From: Campylobacteraceae bacterium
GTDB lineage: Bacteria > Campylobacterota > Campylobacteria > Campylobacterales > Campylobacteraceae
Direction: 5' to 3'
DNA length: 64,000 bases
Assembly (NCBI GenBank): GCA_031263195.1
Contig: JAISGD010000024.1
Span: forward strand, 62,001-126,000
The notes under the pieces are model-generated. The model was not told the DNA's origin and did not search any database. It saw nothing but the letters and a program-made list of their open reading frames with translations. Position 1 is the stretch's first letter, and every line of letters begins with the position of its first letter. Positions 19,685 through 31,363 of this stretch are shown in pieces. A program made the position numbers and the translations under genes.

Positions 19685-20119
19685 ATGATAGATGTTAGAG
19701 AGATTCAAGAGATACTCCCGCACCGCTTCCCCTTTTTACTTATAGACAGAGTTGTTGAATTAAACCACGGAGTCTCGATCATAGCATATAAAAATATAAC
19801 TATTGGCGAGCATATATTTCAAGGACATTTTCCGGGTCATCCCATATATCCCGGTGTTATGATTATAGAAGGAATGGCGCAGGCAGGCGGCGTTTTAGCG
19901 TTTAAGAGTGTGCAAAAGACCATACAAAATAAAATAGTTTACTTTATGAGTATAGATAGCGCAAAATTCAGAGTTCCGGTAACACCTGGCGACCGCTTGG
20001 AGTATCGGCTTAGCGTTATAAAACACAAAGGCAATATCTGGGTTTTGGATGGTAAAGCGTATGTAGACAATAAACTTGTTGCCGAAGCCGAATTAAAAGC
20101 TATGATAGTGGATAAATAG
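19685..20119 (+). CDS. fabZ: 3-hydroxyacyl-ACP dehydratase
   Basis: [16 protein letters not shown]...[25 protein letters not shown]. Confidence 0.95.
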   Translation: MIDVREIQEILPHRFPFLLIDRVVELNHGVSIIAYKNITIGEHIFQGHFPGHPIYPGVMIIEGMAQAGGVLAFKSVQKTIQNKIVYFMSIDSAKFRVPVTPGDRLEYRLSVIKHKGNIWVLDGKAYVDNKLVAEAELKAMIVDK

Positions 20120-20917
20120 ATGAGCTTTATCCATCCGGCCGCGATAGTGGAAGAAGGGGCAGTCTTAGGTGAAGGCGTGACAGTAGGAGCGTATGCTTTT
20201 GTATCTGCTAAAAGTGCTATCGGAAAAAACAGCGAGATAAGACAAGGTGCGCAAGTATTGGGAAGTTCCATTATAGGCGAGAATGTGAGGATATATCCAT
20301 ATGCAATTATTGGCGGCGATCCGCAGGATATTTCGTTTAAAGTGGGTGAGATTTCACGCGTTATCATAGGCGATAACACTACGGTAAGAGAATTTGTTAC
20401 GATAAATGGAGGCTCACAAAAGGGTGATTTTACAACGCGTGTCGGTAAAAACTGTTTTATTATGAATTTTTGTCATATAGCGCACGATTGTACCTTGTAC
20501 GATAATGTCATTTTAGCAAATTCGGCTACATTGGCAGGACACGTAGAAGTTGGTAGAGATACGGTCATCGGCGGATTGACTCCTGTTCATCAATTTGTAA
20601 AAATTGGAGAGGGATGCATGATAGGCGGTGCGAGCGCACTTTCGCAAGATGTTCCGCCATTTTGTCTGGCGGAGGGCAATCGCGCCTATCTTAGAGGCTT
20701 AAATCTTATCGGTCTTAGAAGAAGAGAACTCAAAGAGGATATTGACGCTTTAAGCGCAGCGTATAAAACGCTTTTTAAAAGTAACCGCTCATTGCGTCAA
20801 AGCGCTGAGGATTTGTTAAACGCCACGACAAATGGTAAAGTCCGCCTTATGTGCGAATTTGTTTTAAACACAAAGCGCGGAATTAATTATGAAAGAGATA
20901 CCAATGAAAGAGTGTAG
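20120..20917 (+). CDS. lpxA: UDP-N-acetylglucosamine acyltransferase
   Basis: Hexapeptide repeats; [12 protein letters not shown]; follows fabZ. Confidence 0.95.
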   Translation: MSFIHPAAIVEEGAVLGEGVTVGAYAFVSAKSAIGKNSEIRQGAQVLGSSIIGENVRIYPYAIIGGDPQDISFKVGEISRVIIGDNTTVREFVTINGGSQKGDFTTRVGKNCFIMNFCHIAHDCTLYDNVILANSATLAGHVEVGRDTVIGGLTPVHQFVKIGEGCMIGGASALSQDVPPFCLAEGNRAYLRGLNLIGLRRRELKEDIDALSAAYKTLFKSNRSLRQSAEDLLNATTNGKVRLMCEFVLNTKRGINYERDTNERV

Positions 20918-22127
20918 TTTTTGCGGCGTTAAATATGATGATAATACGCGGCTGTTAGCGGGAAAGAATCCTGATGCATATATATGCGAATCTTGTATAG
21001 AAGCCGCTTTTAAAATTGTCTCCGGCGATTTGGATACAGGTGCTAAAGAAAGTGGTTTTGATAAAGAACTCTTGACCCCGAAAGAACTTAAAAGAGTTTT
21101 GGATGAGTTTGTCATCGGGCAAGAGCGGGCAAAAAAAGTTTTTTCAGTTGGAGTCTATAACCATTATAAACGTATTTTTAAGCAGGATATCAAAGATGAT
21201 GATACTGAAATTTCCAAGTCAAATATACTTTTAATAGGTCCCACCGGCAGTGGTAAAACACTTATGGCGCAGACATTGGCGCGCCACTTGGATGTGCCTA
21301 TAGCTATTTGTGATGCTACGAGTCTAACAGAAGCCGGCTATGTGGGTGAAGATGTTGAAAATATCCTCACGCGTCTTTTTCAAGCGGCAGAAGGCGATGT
21401 CAAAAGATGCGAACAGGGTATTGTTTTTATAGATGAGATTGATAAAATCGCTCGCATGAGCGAAAATCGCTCCATCACGAGAGATGTTTCCGGAGAAGGT
21501 GTACAGCAGGCGCTGCTTAAAATCATAGAGGGAAGCATTGTGAATATTCCGCCGAAAGGCGGACGCAAACATCCGAATCAAGAATTTATTCAGATAGACA
21601 CAACGAATATTCTTTTTGTTTGCGGTGGTGCATTTGACGGACTTGAAGAGATAATAAAACGAAGAGTCGGTAAAAATATTTTAGGTTTCAACCAAGATAA
21701 ACGCGGTAAAAGTGAAGATAGCGAACTATTGAACCTGTTGGAACCGGATGACTTGATACATTACGGACTTATCCCTGAACTTATCGGACGGTTACATGTA
21801 AACGCAGTACTTCAAAATATCGGTAAAGCGGATATGATACGCATCCTCACAGAGCCGAAAAATGCTATTTTGAAGCAGTATAAAAAACTGTTTGCGATAG
21901 ATGACGTAACGCTTACTTTTGAAAGCGATGCGCTTGATGCTGTCGCTGAACTTGCCATAAAAAGAAGAACCGGAGCCAGAGGGCTTAGGACGATAATGGA
22001 AGAGTTGATGACGGATGTTATGTTCGAACTTCCTGATTTTAAAGGGTATGAGATAGTTATTACACTTGATGTTGTAAAAGGCGGCGAAAAACCGCTTTTT
22101 ATCAAGAAAAATAAAAAAAGCGCGTGA
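20904..22127 (+). CDS. clpX: ATP-dependent Clp protease ATP-binding subunit ClpX
   Basis: Zinc finger [44 protein letters not shown]. Confidence 0.95.
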   Translation: MKECSFCGVKYDDNTRLLAGKNPDAYICESCIEAAFKIVSGDLDTGAKESGFDKELLTPKELKRVLDEFVIGQERAKKVFSVGVYNHYKRIFKQDIKDDDTEISKSNILLIGPTGSGKTLMAQTLARHLDVPIAICDATSLTEAGYVGEDVENILTRLFQAAEGDVKRCEQGIVFIDEIDKIARMSENRSITRDVSGEGVQQALLKIIEGSIVNIPPKGGRKHPNQEFIQIDTTNILFVCGGAFDGLEEIIKRRVGKNILGFNQDKRGKSEDSELLNLLEPDDLIHYGLIPELIGRLHVNAVLQNIGKADMIRILTEPKNAILKQYKKLFAIDDVTLTFESDALDAVAELAIKRRTGARGLRTIMEELMTDVMFELPDFKGYEIVITLDVVKGGEKPLFIKKNKKSA

Positions 22128-22143
22128 AGGAGCGTAAACAACG

Positions 22144-23178
22144 ATGATTTTAGATAAGTTGATAGGATTTTTCTCAAGTGATATGGGTATTGATTTGGGT
22201 ACGGCAAATACGCTTGTGTTGGTTCGCGGCAAAGGTATCATTATAGACGAACCTTCGGTTGTTGCGGTCAGGCGTGATAAGTACGGCAAACAGGACATTT
22301 TAGCTGTCGGACATGAAGCGAAAAAAATGGTTGGTAAAACGCCAGGAGATATTGAGGCTATAAGACCTATGAGGGATGGCGTTATTGCCGACTTTGATAT
22401 GACTGAAAAAATGATTCGTTATTTTATAGAAAAAGCCCATAAAAGAAAAAATTTTTTAAGACCGCGTATCATTATCTCTATACCTTACGGGTTGACACAA
22501 GTTGAGCGGAAAGCTGTTAGAGAGTCTGCTATGAGTGCAGGCGCTAGAGTGGTATTTTTGATTGAAGAACCTATGGCGGCGGCTATCGGTGCGGATTTAT
22601 CTATTAGAGAGCCCAAAGGGAGTTTAATAGTAGATATCGGCGGCGGTACTACAGAGATAGGCGTTATCTCTTTGGGCGGTCTTGTTATCAGCAAATCAAT
22701 TCGTGTTGCAGGCGATAAAATAGATATGGCGATAGTGGACTATGTGAAGAAAAAATATAACCTTCTTATCGGCGAAAGAGGCGGAGAGGATATAAAGATA
22801 GGGATAGGAAGCGCGACGCCTTTAACTCCGGAATTATCTATGATGGTAAAAGGACGCGACCAAGTCAGCGGGCTTTTGAGTCGTATAGAAATGACAAGCG
22901 AAGATGTGAGAGAAGCTATGAAAGAACCGCTAAGAGAGATAGCCGATGCGTTAAAAGATGTTCTTGAGGTTACGCCTCCGGATTTAGCGGGTGATATAGT
23001 TGAAAACGGTATTGTTTTGACAGGCGGGGGCGCTTTGATACGCGGACTTGACAAATATTTGAGTAATGAAGTTAAGTTACCCGTATTTATAGGAGAAGAG
23101 CCATTGTTGGCAGTTGCCAAAGGCACAGGTAAAATGCTTGAAGATATAGAATTTTTGCAGCAAGCGGATAATGAATAA
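22144..23178 (+). CDS. mreB: rod shape-determining protein MreB
   Basis: [28 protein letters not shown]. Confidence 0.95.
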   Translation: MILDKLIGFFSSDMGIDLGTANTLVLVRGKGIIIDEPSVVAVRRDKYGKQDILAVGHEAKKMVGKTPGDIEAIRPMRDGVIADFDMTEKMIRYFIEKAHKRKNFLRPRIIISIPYGLTQVERKAVRESAMSAGARVVFLIEEPMAAAIGADLSIREPKGSLIVDIGGGTTEIGVISLGGLVISKSIRVAGDKIDMAIVDYVKKKYNLLIGERGGEDIKIGIGSATPLTPELSMMVKGRDQVSGLLSRIEMTSEDVREAMKEPLREIADALKDVLEVTPPDLAGDIVENGIVLTGGGALIRGLDKYLSNEVKLPVFIGEEPLLAVAKGTGKMLEDIEFLQQADNE

Positions 23179-23914
23179 TAAACTCAAAGTTTTTTTAATC
23201 ATCATTCTTTTAGCTGCTATTTCTGTTAACTATTCGAATGGTTTAAGAGGCTTGGCGGGTGATATCTCGTCTTTTGTCACAAATATTTATATAAGTGCAA
23301 AAGAAGGGTTTTCAGATACGGTAAGCGAACACTTTAATCAGCGTGATGAGATACGTGATTTACGTCAAAAAAATGCTGAACTTTCGGAGTTGGCTCAAGT
23401 CTCATCCGCTTATGCGACAAAGCTCAATGCCATGCTAAAAGAGGTAAATCTTAGCAAATACGGTGTTGAAACTAAAATTGTTAGAGCACTTTCGTACGCC
23501 ACTCTTGGTGATTATAATAGACTTTGGCTTGATTTTGACGGTTTTGATGAGCGTAAAATCTATGGTCTTATGTATCAAGGCTACAGTGCAGGCATAGTGA
23601 CGGCACAAGACGGAAGAGCTTTAGCGCTTTTGCAGCAAGACCCCAAATCAACATTCTCAGTTTATATGGGTATAAATAAAATAAAAGGTATCGCGTTTGG
23701 TGCGGGCGATAAAATAGAGATACGATACATCCCTTTGTGGAGTGAACCGAAAGTGAATGATGAGGTTATTACAAGCGGATTGGATAATATATTTTTTGAA
23801 GGGTTGAAAGTTGGAAAAATTGCGGCTGTTCATAAAAGTGAATCATACTTTACGGCTGTTGTTGAACCGTATGCTGCTGTTGAAGTACTGGGATTTTTCC
23901 GCGTTATACTTTAA
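23171..23914 (+). CDS. mreC: rod shape-determining protein MreC
   Basis: Position after mreB, N-terminal TM, coiled coil, MreC beta domain. Confidence 0.88.
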   Translation: MNNKLKVFLIIILLAAISVNYSNGLRGLAGDISSFVTNIYISAKEGFSDTVSEHFNQRDEIRDLRQKNAELSELAQVSSAYATKLNAMLKEVNLSKYGVETKIVRALSYATLGDYNRLWLDFDGFDERKIYGLMYQGYSAGIVTAQDGRALALLQQDPKSTFSVYMGINKIKGIAFGAGDKIEIRYIPLWSEPKVNDEVITSGLDNIFFEGLKVGKIAAVHKSESYFTAVVEPYAAVEVLGFFRVIL

Positions 23915-23941
23915 GAAAGATGATTTTTTTGTTTATGTATT

Positions 23942-23966
23942 CGGAGCATCGCTCCGGGTAAATTTT
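23942..23966 (+). terminator. hairpin between mreC and carB
   Basis: CGGAGC-ATC-GCTCCG followed by ggtaaattttt. Confidence 0.5.
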
Positions 23967-23982
23967 TAAAAAGGATAATTTT

Positions 23983-26900
23983 ATGCCGAAGCGCACTGAT
24001 ATAAATACTATTTTACTTATAGGCTCAGGTCCCATTATTATAGGACAGGCTTGCGAGTTTGACTATTCAGGAACACAGGCAGCTAAAACACTAAAAGAGT
24101 TGGGATATAGAGTGGTTCTCATCAACTCAAATCCGGCAACAATCATGACAGATCCGGAATTTGCAGACAGGACATATATAGAACCGATTACAGCTGAAGT
24201 AGTTGAGCGAATTATTGAAAAAGAGAAAGTTGACGCTATTTTACCCACAATGGGTGGTCAAACCGCACTTAATACTGCGATGAGGCTCTACGAGAGCGGT
24301 AAAATTGCAAATGTAAAATTTTTAGGTGCGAATCCGGAAGCTATAAAAAAAGGTGAAGACAGACAGGCTTTTAAAGAAGCTATGATAAAAATAGGTATGG
24401 ATTTGCCAAAATCAAGTTATGCTTATACGCTTGATGAGGCTGCCAAAGCGGCGGAAGAAATAGGTTTTCCGCTCATTATCAGGGCTTCTTATACATTGGC
24501 CGGAAGCGGAAGCGGTGTAGCGTACAATATAGACGAATTTAAAGAGTTAGCTGCGCGCGGTATGGATATAAGTCCGATAAATGAGATACTCATAGAAGAA
24601 TCCTTGCTTGGCTGGAAAGAGTACGAGATGGAGGTTATCAGGGATAAATATGATAACTGTATCATTGTCTGCTCTATAGAAAACCTTGACCCGATGGGTG
24701 TTCATACCGGAGACAGTATAACAATTGCGCCGGCATTAACATTGACGGATAAAGAGTATCAAAAAATGCGAAATGCCTCATTTGAGATTTTGCGTGAAAT
24801 AGGTGTAGATACGGGCGGAAGTAATGTGCAATTCGCTGTCAATCCGAAAACAGGACGAATGACTGTTATAGAGATGAATCCGCGTGTTTCACGTTCATCC
24901 GCACTAGCTTCAAAGGCTACCGGTTATCCGATAGCGAAAGTGGCGACGCTGTTGGCTGTTGGTTTTACGCTCGATGAGATTAAAAACGACATTACCGGTA
25001 CGGCGGCAAGCTTTGAGCCGGTAATTGATTATATTGTTACAAAAATTCCCCGATTTACATTTGAAAAATTTCCTTTAGCCGAATCCACGCTTACTACTTC
25101 CATGAAAAGCGTTGGGGAAGTGATGGCAATAGGCAGAACTTTTAAAGAGTCGTTACAAAAAGCACTTTGTTCGCTTGAAACCGGACTTTACGGGTTTAAT
25201 AAACTTGCCTGCAAAGATGATTTGCTGATAAGCGAGATTAGAAGAGCTAATGCCAATAGACTGCTCTATATCGCGGAGGCTTTTAGACGTGGTTTTTCTG
25301 TGGACGAGGTATATAAACTTTGCCAAATAGATGTTTGGTTTTTAAGGCAGATTGAAGAGATAGTCTCTTTTGAAAAAGAGATAGATATGAGGATTTTGAA
25401 CAATACAAAGCTTTTAAGATTTGCAAAGACTTATGGGTTTTCCGATGAGATGATAGCCTCAATTATTAATGATAAAGACAATCTCGCACTAACGCAAAAT
25501 GATATATATTATGCAAGAAACAGAGCCGGTATTTTTCTTGAGTACAATAACGTAGACACGTGTGCTGCAGAGTTTGAAGCATTAACACCATATCTTTATT
25601 CAACTACTAACATAACGGCTAACAACAATATCGTTAGTAAAAATAGCGATAAAAAAAAGGTATTGATAATAGGCGGTGGTCCAAACAGAATAGGTCAGGG
25701 CATAGAGTTTGACTACTGCTGTGTACATGCTGCTTATGCGCTTAAAGATATGGGTGTTGAAACTATTATGTATAACTGCAACCCCGAGACTGTTTCTACA
25801 GATTATGACACAAGCGATATTCTCTATTTTGAGCCTATTGATTTTGAGCGTGTGAGAAGCGTTGTTGAGCTTGAAAATCCGGACGGTGTTATTGTCCATT
25901 TCGGAGGTCAAACTCCGCTCAAACTTGCTAAACAGTTAACAGCCTCCGGAGCGAAGATTATCGGTACAAGCGCTCACGTTATAGATGTAGCCGAAGATAG
26001 GGAAAAATTCTCAAAATTTATCAAAGAAAATAATATTAACCAGCCTCAAAATGCTACTGCTTTAAGCGAGGAAGAGGCGATAGAAAAAGCCAATGTTATA
26101 GGTTATCCTGTACTTGTGCGTCCGAGTTATGTTCTTGGCGGTCGTGCTATGAGGATAGTTTATAACGAGAACGAATTAAAACTCTATATGAAAGAAGCGG
26201 TCAATGTAAGCCACCAGTCTCCTGTGCTTATAGACCAATTTTTAGATCGTGCAATAGAGCTTGATGTAGACGCGATAAGCGATGGTAAAGATGTCTATAT
26301 CGGCGGTATTATGCAGCATATAGAAGAAGCCGGTATTCATAGCGGCGATAGCGCCTGCTCATTGCCGGCTGTTAGCTTGTCTCCCAAGATAGTTAAAAAA
26401 GTAGAACAACAAACAAAACAAATCGCTATAAATCTTGGCGTTATAGGGCTTATGAATATCCAATACGCTATTTATCAAGACGATATCTATATGATAGAGG
26501 TGAATCCTCGCGCGAGTAGAACGGTACCGTTTATCAGTAAGGCCACCGGTGTTCCGATGGCAAAGGTTGCCACACGTGTTATGTATCAGGGTAAACTGAA
26601 AGAGGCATTGAAGTTTTATGATAAATTTGATGTAGTTTACGAAGAAGGCGGTATACTCAAAGCCAAGATTAAAAACCATGTAGCTGTGAAAGAGGCTGTT
26701 TTCCCATTTGGCAGGCTTCAAGGGGCGGATACGATATTGGGACCGGAGATGAAATCAACCGGCGAAGTTATGGGTATCAGCGAGAGTTTCGCTATCTCTT
26801 TTGCCAAGAGCCAAATCGCTGCAGGCAATATGCTTCCCAAAAACGGTACGGTATTTTTATCTTTAACGGACGCCGATAAGATTTTTGCTAAAAGGCTTGG

Positions 26901-27243
26901 AGAGAGTTTTAAAAAGATAGGATTTTTCATTATTGCGACAGGCGGTACACATAAAGCTTTAATTGACGCCGGACTTGAGGCTGAGTTTGTATATAAAGTC
27001 AGTGAAGGACGCCCGAATATCGAGGATAAGCTTAAAAATAAAGATATAGCATTAGTGATAAACACAAGTGATAATAAATCAAGCAAAGATGACGCCAAAA
27101 AAATAAGACAAAGCGTTTTGAGGTTTAATATACCATATTTTACGACTGTTTCGGAAGCGTTTGTGGCGATAGAAGCGATAGCGAATTTACAAAAAGACAG
27201 CGTATTGGAACCAAAAGCTTTACAAGAATATTTAAAAATTTAA
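23983..27243 (+). CDS. carB: carbamoyl-phosphate synthase large subunit
   Basis: 1086 aa; duplicated ATP-grasp; [42 protein letters not shown]. Confidence 0.97.
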   Translation: MPKRTDINTILLIGSGPIIIGQACEFDYSGTQAAKTLKELGYRVVLINSNPATIMTDPEFADRTYIEPITAEVVERIIEKEKVDAILPTMGGQTALNTAMRLYESGKIANVKFLGANPEAIKKGEDRQAFKEAMIKIGMDLPKSSYAYTLDEAAKAAEEIGFPLIIRASYTLAGSGSGVAYNIDEFKELAARGMDISPINEILIEESLLGWKEYEMEVIRDKYDNCIIVCSIENLDPMGVHTGDSITIAPALTLTDKEYQKMRNASFEILREIGVDTGGSNVQFAVNPKTGRMTVIEMNPRVSRSSALASKATGYPIAKVATLLAVGFTLDEIKNDITGTAASFEPVIDYIVTKIPRFTFEKFPLAESTLTTSMKSVGEVMAIGRTFKESLQKALCSLETGLYGFNKLACKDDLLISEIRRANANRLLYIAEAFRRGFSVDEVYKLCQIDVWFLRQIEEIVSFEKEIDMRILNNTKLLRFAKTYGFSDEMIASIINDKDNLALTQNDIYYARNRAGIFLEYNNVDTCAAEFEALTPYLYSTTNITANNNIVSKNSDKKKVLIIGGGPNRIGQGIEFDYCCVHAAYALKDMGVETIMYNCNPETVSTDYDTSDILYFEPIDFERVRSVVELENPDGVIVHFGGQTPLKLAKQLTASGAKIIGTSAHVIDVAEDREKFSKFIKENNINQPQNATALSEEEAIEKANVIGYPVLVRPSYVLGGRAMRIVYNENELKLYMKEAVNVSHQSPVLIDQFLDRAIELDVDAISDGKDVYIGGIMQHIEEAGIHSGDSACSLPAVSLSPKIVKKVEQQTKQIAINLGVIGLMNIQYAIYQDDIYMIEVNPRASRTVPFISKATGVPMAKVATRVMYQGKLKEALKFYDKFDVVYEEGGILKAKIKNHVAVKEAVFPFGRLQGADTILGPEMKSTGEVMGISESFAISFAKSQIAAGNMLPKNGTVFLSLTDADKIFAKRLGESFKKIGFFIIATGGTHKALIDAGLEAEFVYKVSEGRPNIEDKLKNKDIALVINTSDNKSSKDDAKKIRQSVLRFNIPYFTTVSEAFVAIEAIANLQKDSVLEPKALQEYLKI

Positions 27244-27542
27244 ATTATCGGTTATTGATTTTATCCATTATTTTTTAGGGTTAATCGGTTTATAAAACTA
27301 TTTGCAATTTGGTAAATTCTGCCGGTAACAAATGCCTGTATTTTGTAATGAATTTCATATATTAAAATTTTAAAGTGATGTGTGGAGTCTTTAGTTTGCA
27401 TTGCTTTAATGTTAAAATATTATTCTCAAAGTTTTTTACTATTCTAATTTTTAATATTTACTGCTGAAATCAATAACTATTTTGTTCACTCTACCGGTAT
27501 TCATTATATTTATTGTTTAGTAATTTGAGTGATGTGTCTACA

Positions 27543-27570
27543 AAAATTCTTTTAATATTAAGAGAATTTT
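27543..27570. terminator. AT-rich hairpin (allowing G:U pairs) upstream of the YrdC-like gene
   Basis: aaaattcttttaatattaagagaatttt. Confidence 0.35.
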
Positions 27571-27633
27571 GGCATAATCAGAAAATATTTTAATCGATAC
27601 AAATTTGTACATATTAATTGAAAAAGTTTTTTT

Positions 27634-28056
27634 ATGGTATATCTCGCACAGACTGATACGACAGTTGGATTTTTATCCAAAGACGCTAAACTTTTAAACG
27701 CGCTGAAATCACGCGCACTTGATAAATGTTGCATTGTATGTGCTGCGTCATTTTCGGAACTTAAAGCAAGAGTGCCGAGCAAATATAAAAATCTTGTTCG
27801 ACGCGCTAAGAAAACAACATTTATTTTACAAAACGGTTTTTCATTCAGGCTTGTAAAAGATGACGCGCATGCGACATTGTTACGAAAAACAGGCTGGCTT
27901 TACTCTACATCTGCAAATGAAACCGGTAAGCGTTTTGATATGGAATTTGCCAAATCAAAAGCTGATATTATAATAGAAGATGAGAGAGGATTTTTTGAGA
28001 GCGCACCATCCGCGATACTGAAACTTGGGCGTAAACATCTTAAAAAGATACGCTAA
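27634..28056 (+). CDS. short Sua5/YciO/YrdC-family protein
   Basis: MVYLAQTDTTVGFLSKDAKLLNALKSR..., YSTSANETGKRFD; 140 aa. Confidence 0.75.
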   Translation: MVYLAQTDTTVGFLSKDAKLLNALKSRALDKCCIVCAASFSELKARVPSKYKNLVRRAKKTTFILQNGFSFRLVKDDAHATLLRKTGWLYSTSANETGKRFDMEFAKSKADIIIEDERGFFESAPSAILKLGRKHLKKIR

Positions 28057-28096
28057 CTGTCAGCATATAATTTATAAATTAAAAAATTTGGTATGA

Positions 28097-28567
28097 TTAA
28101 TATCCTTGTTCATTTAATTGTTTATACAAATCACAGATATATTTTTCTCTCAAAGCATCGCAAGCCTTACCGAAATATTTTTTTGCAGTATGCTTATCTT
28201 GTTTTACGCCTTCACCGCTAGAGTATAAATGACCAAGACCGATACAACCTCCTGCGTATCCTTCATCGCAAATTTTTTTGTAATACTCGAATGCTTTTAA
28301 ATAATCCCGCTCTACACCTTGTCCATTAGCATATAAGGTACCAAGATAAAAACAACTTGTAGCATCTTCTTTAGCACAAGCTTCTGTAAAATATTTAAAT
28401 GATTTAAAATAATCCTGCTTTACACCCTTACCTGCATAATATAAACTACCAACCTGCACGCAGTTTGTAACATTTCCTTTATCGCAATCTTTTTTAAAAA
28501 GTTCAAAACTTTCATCTGCCAATAATATACCTGATAAAAACACCAATATTAAAAATATCTTTTTCAC
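28097..28567 (-). CDS. secreted Sel1-repeat (Hcp-like, cysteine-rich) protein
   Basis: Signal peptide; repeats with paired Cys (GNVTNCVQVGSLYYAGKGVKQDYFKSFKYFTEACAKEDATSCFYLGTLYANGQGV). Confidence 0.88.
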   Translation of the reverse strand: MKKIFLILVFLSGILLADESFELFKKDCDKGNVTNCVQVGSLYYAGKGVKQDYFKSFKYFTEACAKEDATSCFYLGTLYANGQGVERDYLKAFEYYKKICDEGYAGGCIGLGHLYSSGEGVKQDKHTAKKYFGKACDALREKYICDLYKQLNEQGY

Positions 28568-28583
28568 TTTTCTGTTCCCAAGT

Positions 28584-30317
28584 CTATTTTAAAAATCCTA
28601 CCGTACTGCCTTCTCCAAACGCGCCTTTAGTCTCTCTTTCTATAGCCTCTTTAAAGTCGTCCAGCGTAAAAATAGGCTCTTTTTTCAAAGCGACTTTAAG
28701 AGCGGTGTTTTTCAAAACTATCTGTATTTGACCTCCCGTAAGAGAATAACTAGCCAAATTTTTTATATCAAAATCCTCCTCGTACAAAGCGCTCTCAGGC
28801 AAAGCTTGCTGCCAAAGTTTTATTCGCTGTTTTAGATTTGGTTTCTCAAACTCTATCTTATAATCAAATCTTCTTGAAAACGCCGGGTCAATATTTTCCA
28901 GCATATTTGTAGTCGCTACCAAAAGTCCGTCAAATCGCTCTATTTGTTCTAAAAAAATGTTTTGCATTTGATTGTGCATTTTATCCGCGCTCGCCGCCCC
29001 TTCGCTTGATCTGGCGCTCAAAAATTGGTCGGCTTCATTTAACAACAAAAGAGGTTCTGTTTTTGTTTTATGACAAAGTTCTTTATAAGTGTCAAAGATT
29101 TTCCGCACGTTTTTTTCGCTCTCTCCCACATATTTGGACAAAATCTTTGAACAGTCAAAATTTAAAACTTGCTTTTTAAGTGATTTCGCCAACGAAAGAG
29201 CGGTCATCGTTTTGCCGGTTCCCGGCGGTCCGTAAAGAATAATCTTCGCGTCAACCCCCTTTTTCTTATCTTTTATGCCCCACTCTTTCAAACGAGCCAC
29301 CACGACTTTATCTAATTGCTTTAAGATACCCTCCAACGCGTCTCGTATTTTCGGGGATATGACGACGTCGTTTAAATTTGTCTTTGGTTCTATCAGCTCA
29401 AAAATATCTTGCTCGGCTATTAACATATCAAGTTTTATCTTTTTGCTTTTTTTCTCTTTATCAGGATGCATAATCTTTTGCAAAATATCCTCATTGATAT
29501 AAAAACTCCTGCTCACTCCTCCAAAAGCGGTAAACATCTCGTCATAGTCGATAATCCCGCTTTCAATGAGTTTTGAACCGTCCTCTAAAATCGCGCGATT
29601 TTTTATGCGTTCGTACTCGTCAAAACTAACAAGTCCTATTAGAGTATTCATCTCTCTTAAACTTTCAAACTCTCCGGAATACTCCTCTTTCAAAAGCGCT
29701 AAAAAAATAATCTGCTCTTTTATATCAAACGAGTGTTCCTTAAAAAGACTCTCTATCACGACCTCGTTTTTCGTGACTTTAAGCCGTTCGCTTATACGCG
29801 CTTCCAAAAGCTGAAGTTTTGTTTGAAGTCTATTGACGCCAATAGCGTTTTGAGTTGTATTTTGTCTTGTGGAACTTATTTTTTGATATAACTCTATCCT
29901 GAAAAATTGATCTTTTATATACTCCAAATGGTCGCTATAAGGCGTAATATCGGGCAGTATCATCTCTAAATTTCCATCTTCCAAAAGCTTTAAAAATGTG
30001 GGGCTTGGAGTTATTATGCCGTTGTAAAGCTCAAGATTGGAAAAATCGCTCAATTTCAACTGCGTAAAATTGCTTTGTATCACCCAGCCAAGATCTATTA
30101 CATTTTTTAAAAGCGGAACTTTTTGAAGCTGCGCGTAATCTTTTTTGCCAAAAATCTCGATTAGTATATCGTTAGCGATAATATCAACTTCGCCTTCAAT
30201 ATAATGACGCACCAACGCTTGAAGTATTTTCGCCTCGTCTTCGCCGCATTTTAAATGCGAAAAGATTTTACTTTTTTTTATATCCTCATTTTCTAAAAAA
30301 TCTATCAAATATTCCAA
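28584..30317 (-). CDS. AAA+ ATPase with uncharacterised N-terminal region
   Basis: Walker A LYGPPGTGKTMTALSLA; LLLLNEADQFLSAR; SRRFDYKIEFEKP. Confidence 0.88.
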   Translation of the reverse strand: MEYLIDFLENEDIKKSKIFSHLKCGEDEAKILQALVRHYIEGEVDIIANDILIEIFGKKDYAQLQKVPLLKNVIDLGWVIQSNFTQLKLSDFSNLELYNGIITPSPTFLKLLEDGNLEMILPDITPYSDHLEYIKDQFFRIELYQKISSTRQNTTQNAIGVNRLQTKLQLLEARISERLKVTKNEVVIESLFKEHSFDIKEQIIFLALLKEEYSGEFESLREMNTLIGLVSFDEYERIKNRAILEDGSKLIESGIIDYDEMFTAFGGVSRSFYINEDILQKIMHPDKEKKSKKIKLDMLIAEQDIFELIEPKTNLNDVVISPKIRDALEGILKQLDKVVVARLKEWGIKDKKKGVDAKIILYGPPGTGKTMTALSLAKSLKKQVLNFDCSKILSKYVGESEKNVRKIFDTYKELCHKTKTEPLLLLNEADQFLSARSSEGAASADKMHNQMQNIFLEQIERFDGLLVATTNMLENIDPAFSRRFDYKIEFEKPNLKQRIKLWQQALPESALYEEDFDIKNLASYSLTGGQIQIVLKNTALKVALKKEPIFTLDDFKEAIERETKGAFGEGSTVGFLK

Positions 30318-30329
30318 TTTTTATCCTCT

Positions 30330-31265
30330 TTATTTAATTCTTTTGGCGGCGTTGCATCCGTCTTCCAGTCCGAAATCACACGCCTTTTTAAAAAAGTTTT
30401 TCGCCGCTTCCATATTATATACGCCGCCTCTTTTATCAGCGTATAAAAGTCCTATTTGATAGCATATGTTTTTGTTTGAACGACTGCTGCAAGCTTGATT
30501 GAAGTAATTAGCCGCCTCTTGCAAGCTTGTTATCGGGCTCTTTTTGTCCGTATATAAAATGGCAATCTTATAGCAGCTATCAGTGTCTTTCAAATCACAT
30601 CCTTTCTCATAAAAGTTGCTTGCTTTGAAGTAATCCTTAGGAGCGCTTTGCGTATAAATATCGCCTGCCTTGACGCAACCTTTGGCATACCTCATGTCGC
30701 AGGCTCTTTCAAAAAAATTCTGTGCTTTTACCGTGTCGTTATTTTCTAAATAATAGTTTCCAAATTCATAACATTTGAGTGAGTCGCCGCTATAAATACC
30801 GACAGTGCATGATTTTTCTATAAAAGCCCTCGCTTTTGCCGAATCTTTTGGAACGCCAAGACCGTTTTCATATATATTGGCGGCATTTTCACAACTCTCA
30901 TAAAGCCCTCCTTCGCAAGCTTGGGCATAATATTTAACCGCTTCGGTATAACTTTGCGTTAAACCCTCACCTGTTTCATACATATTTCCAATTAACGAGC
31001 ACCCTTTTCCGTATTTGGCTTTACAGCTTTTGTCTAAATATCCAACAGCTTCTTGATAATTTTTATTTAGGTAGTAATGATAGCCTATGTTGTAACAAGA
31101 TAATTTATCATTATTTTCATCGCAACCAATTTTAAAATGCCCTATAGCAGCCTCATAATCTCCTCTTTTCATCGCGGCATCACCGGCTACAAAGTTTTCG
31201 TCAAATAAAAGCGAGCAGCCGCCTAAAAAAACCGCGATGGCGGCAAACAGAGCAACTCTTCTCAT
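30330..31265 (-). CDS. Sel1-repeat lipoprotein
   Basis: Lipobox FLGGCSLLF and several Sel1 repeats. Confidence 0.85.
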   Translation of the reverse strand: MRRVALFAAIAVFLGGCSLLFDENFVAGDAAMKRGDYEAAIGHFKIGCDENNDKLSCYNIGYHYYLNKNYQEAVGYLDKSCKAKYGKGCSLIGNMYETGEGLTQSYTEAVKYYAQACEGGLYESCENAANIYENGLGVPKDSAKARAFIEKSCTVGIYSGDSLKCYEFGNYYLENNDTVKAQNFFERACDMRYAKGCVKAGDIYTQSAPKDYFKASNFYEKGCDLKDTDSCYKIAILYTDKKSPITSLQEAANYFNQACSSRSNKNICYQIGLLYADKRGGVYNMEAAKNFFKKACDFGLEDGCNAAKRIK

Positions 31266-31363
31266 CTACTGCTCCTTCCAAAAATTGTATTTATTATAAA
31301 ATAATAGCACAAAGAGGATATTTTTGCTTTTTTAGCGTTTTTGAGCTTACTATGTGAGGGTTT

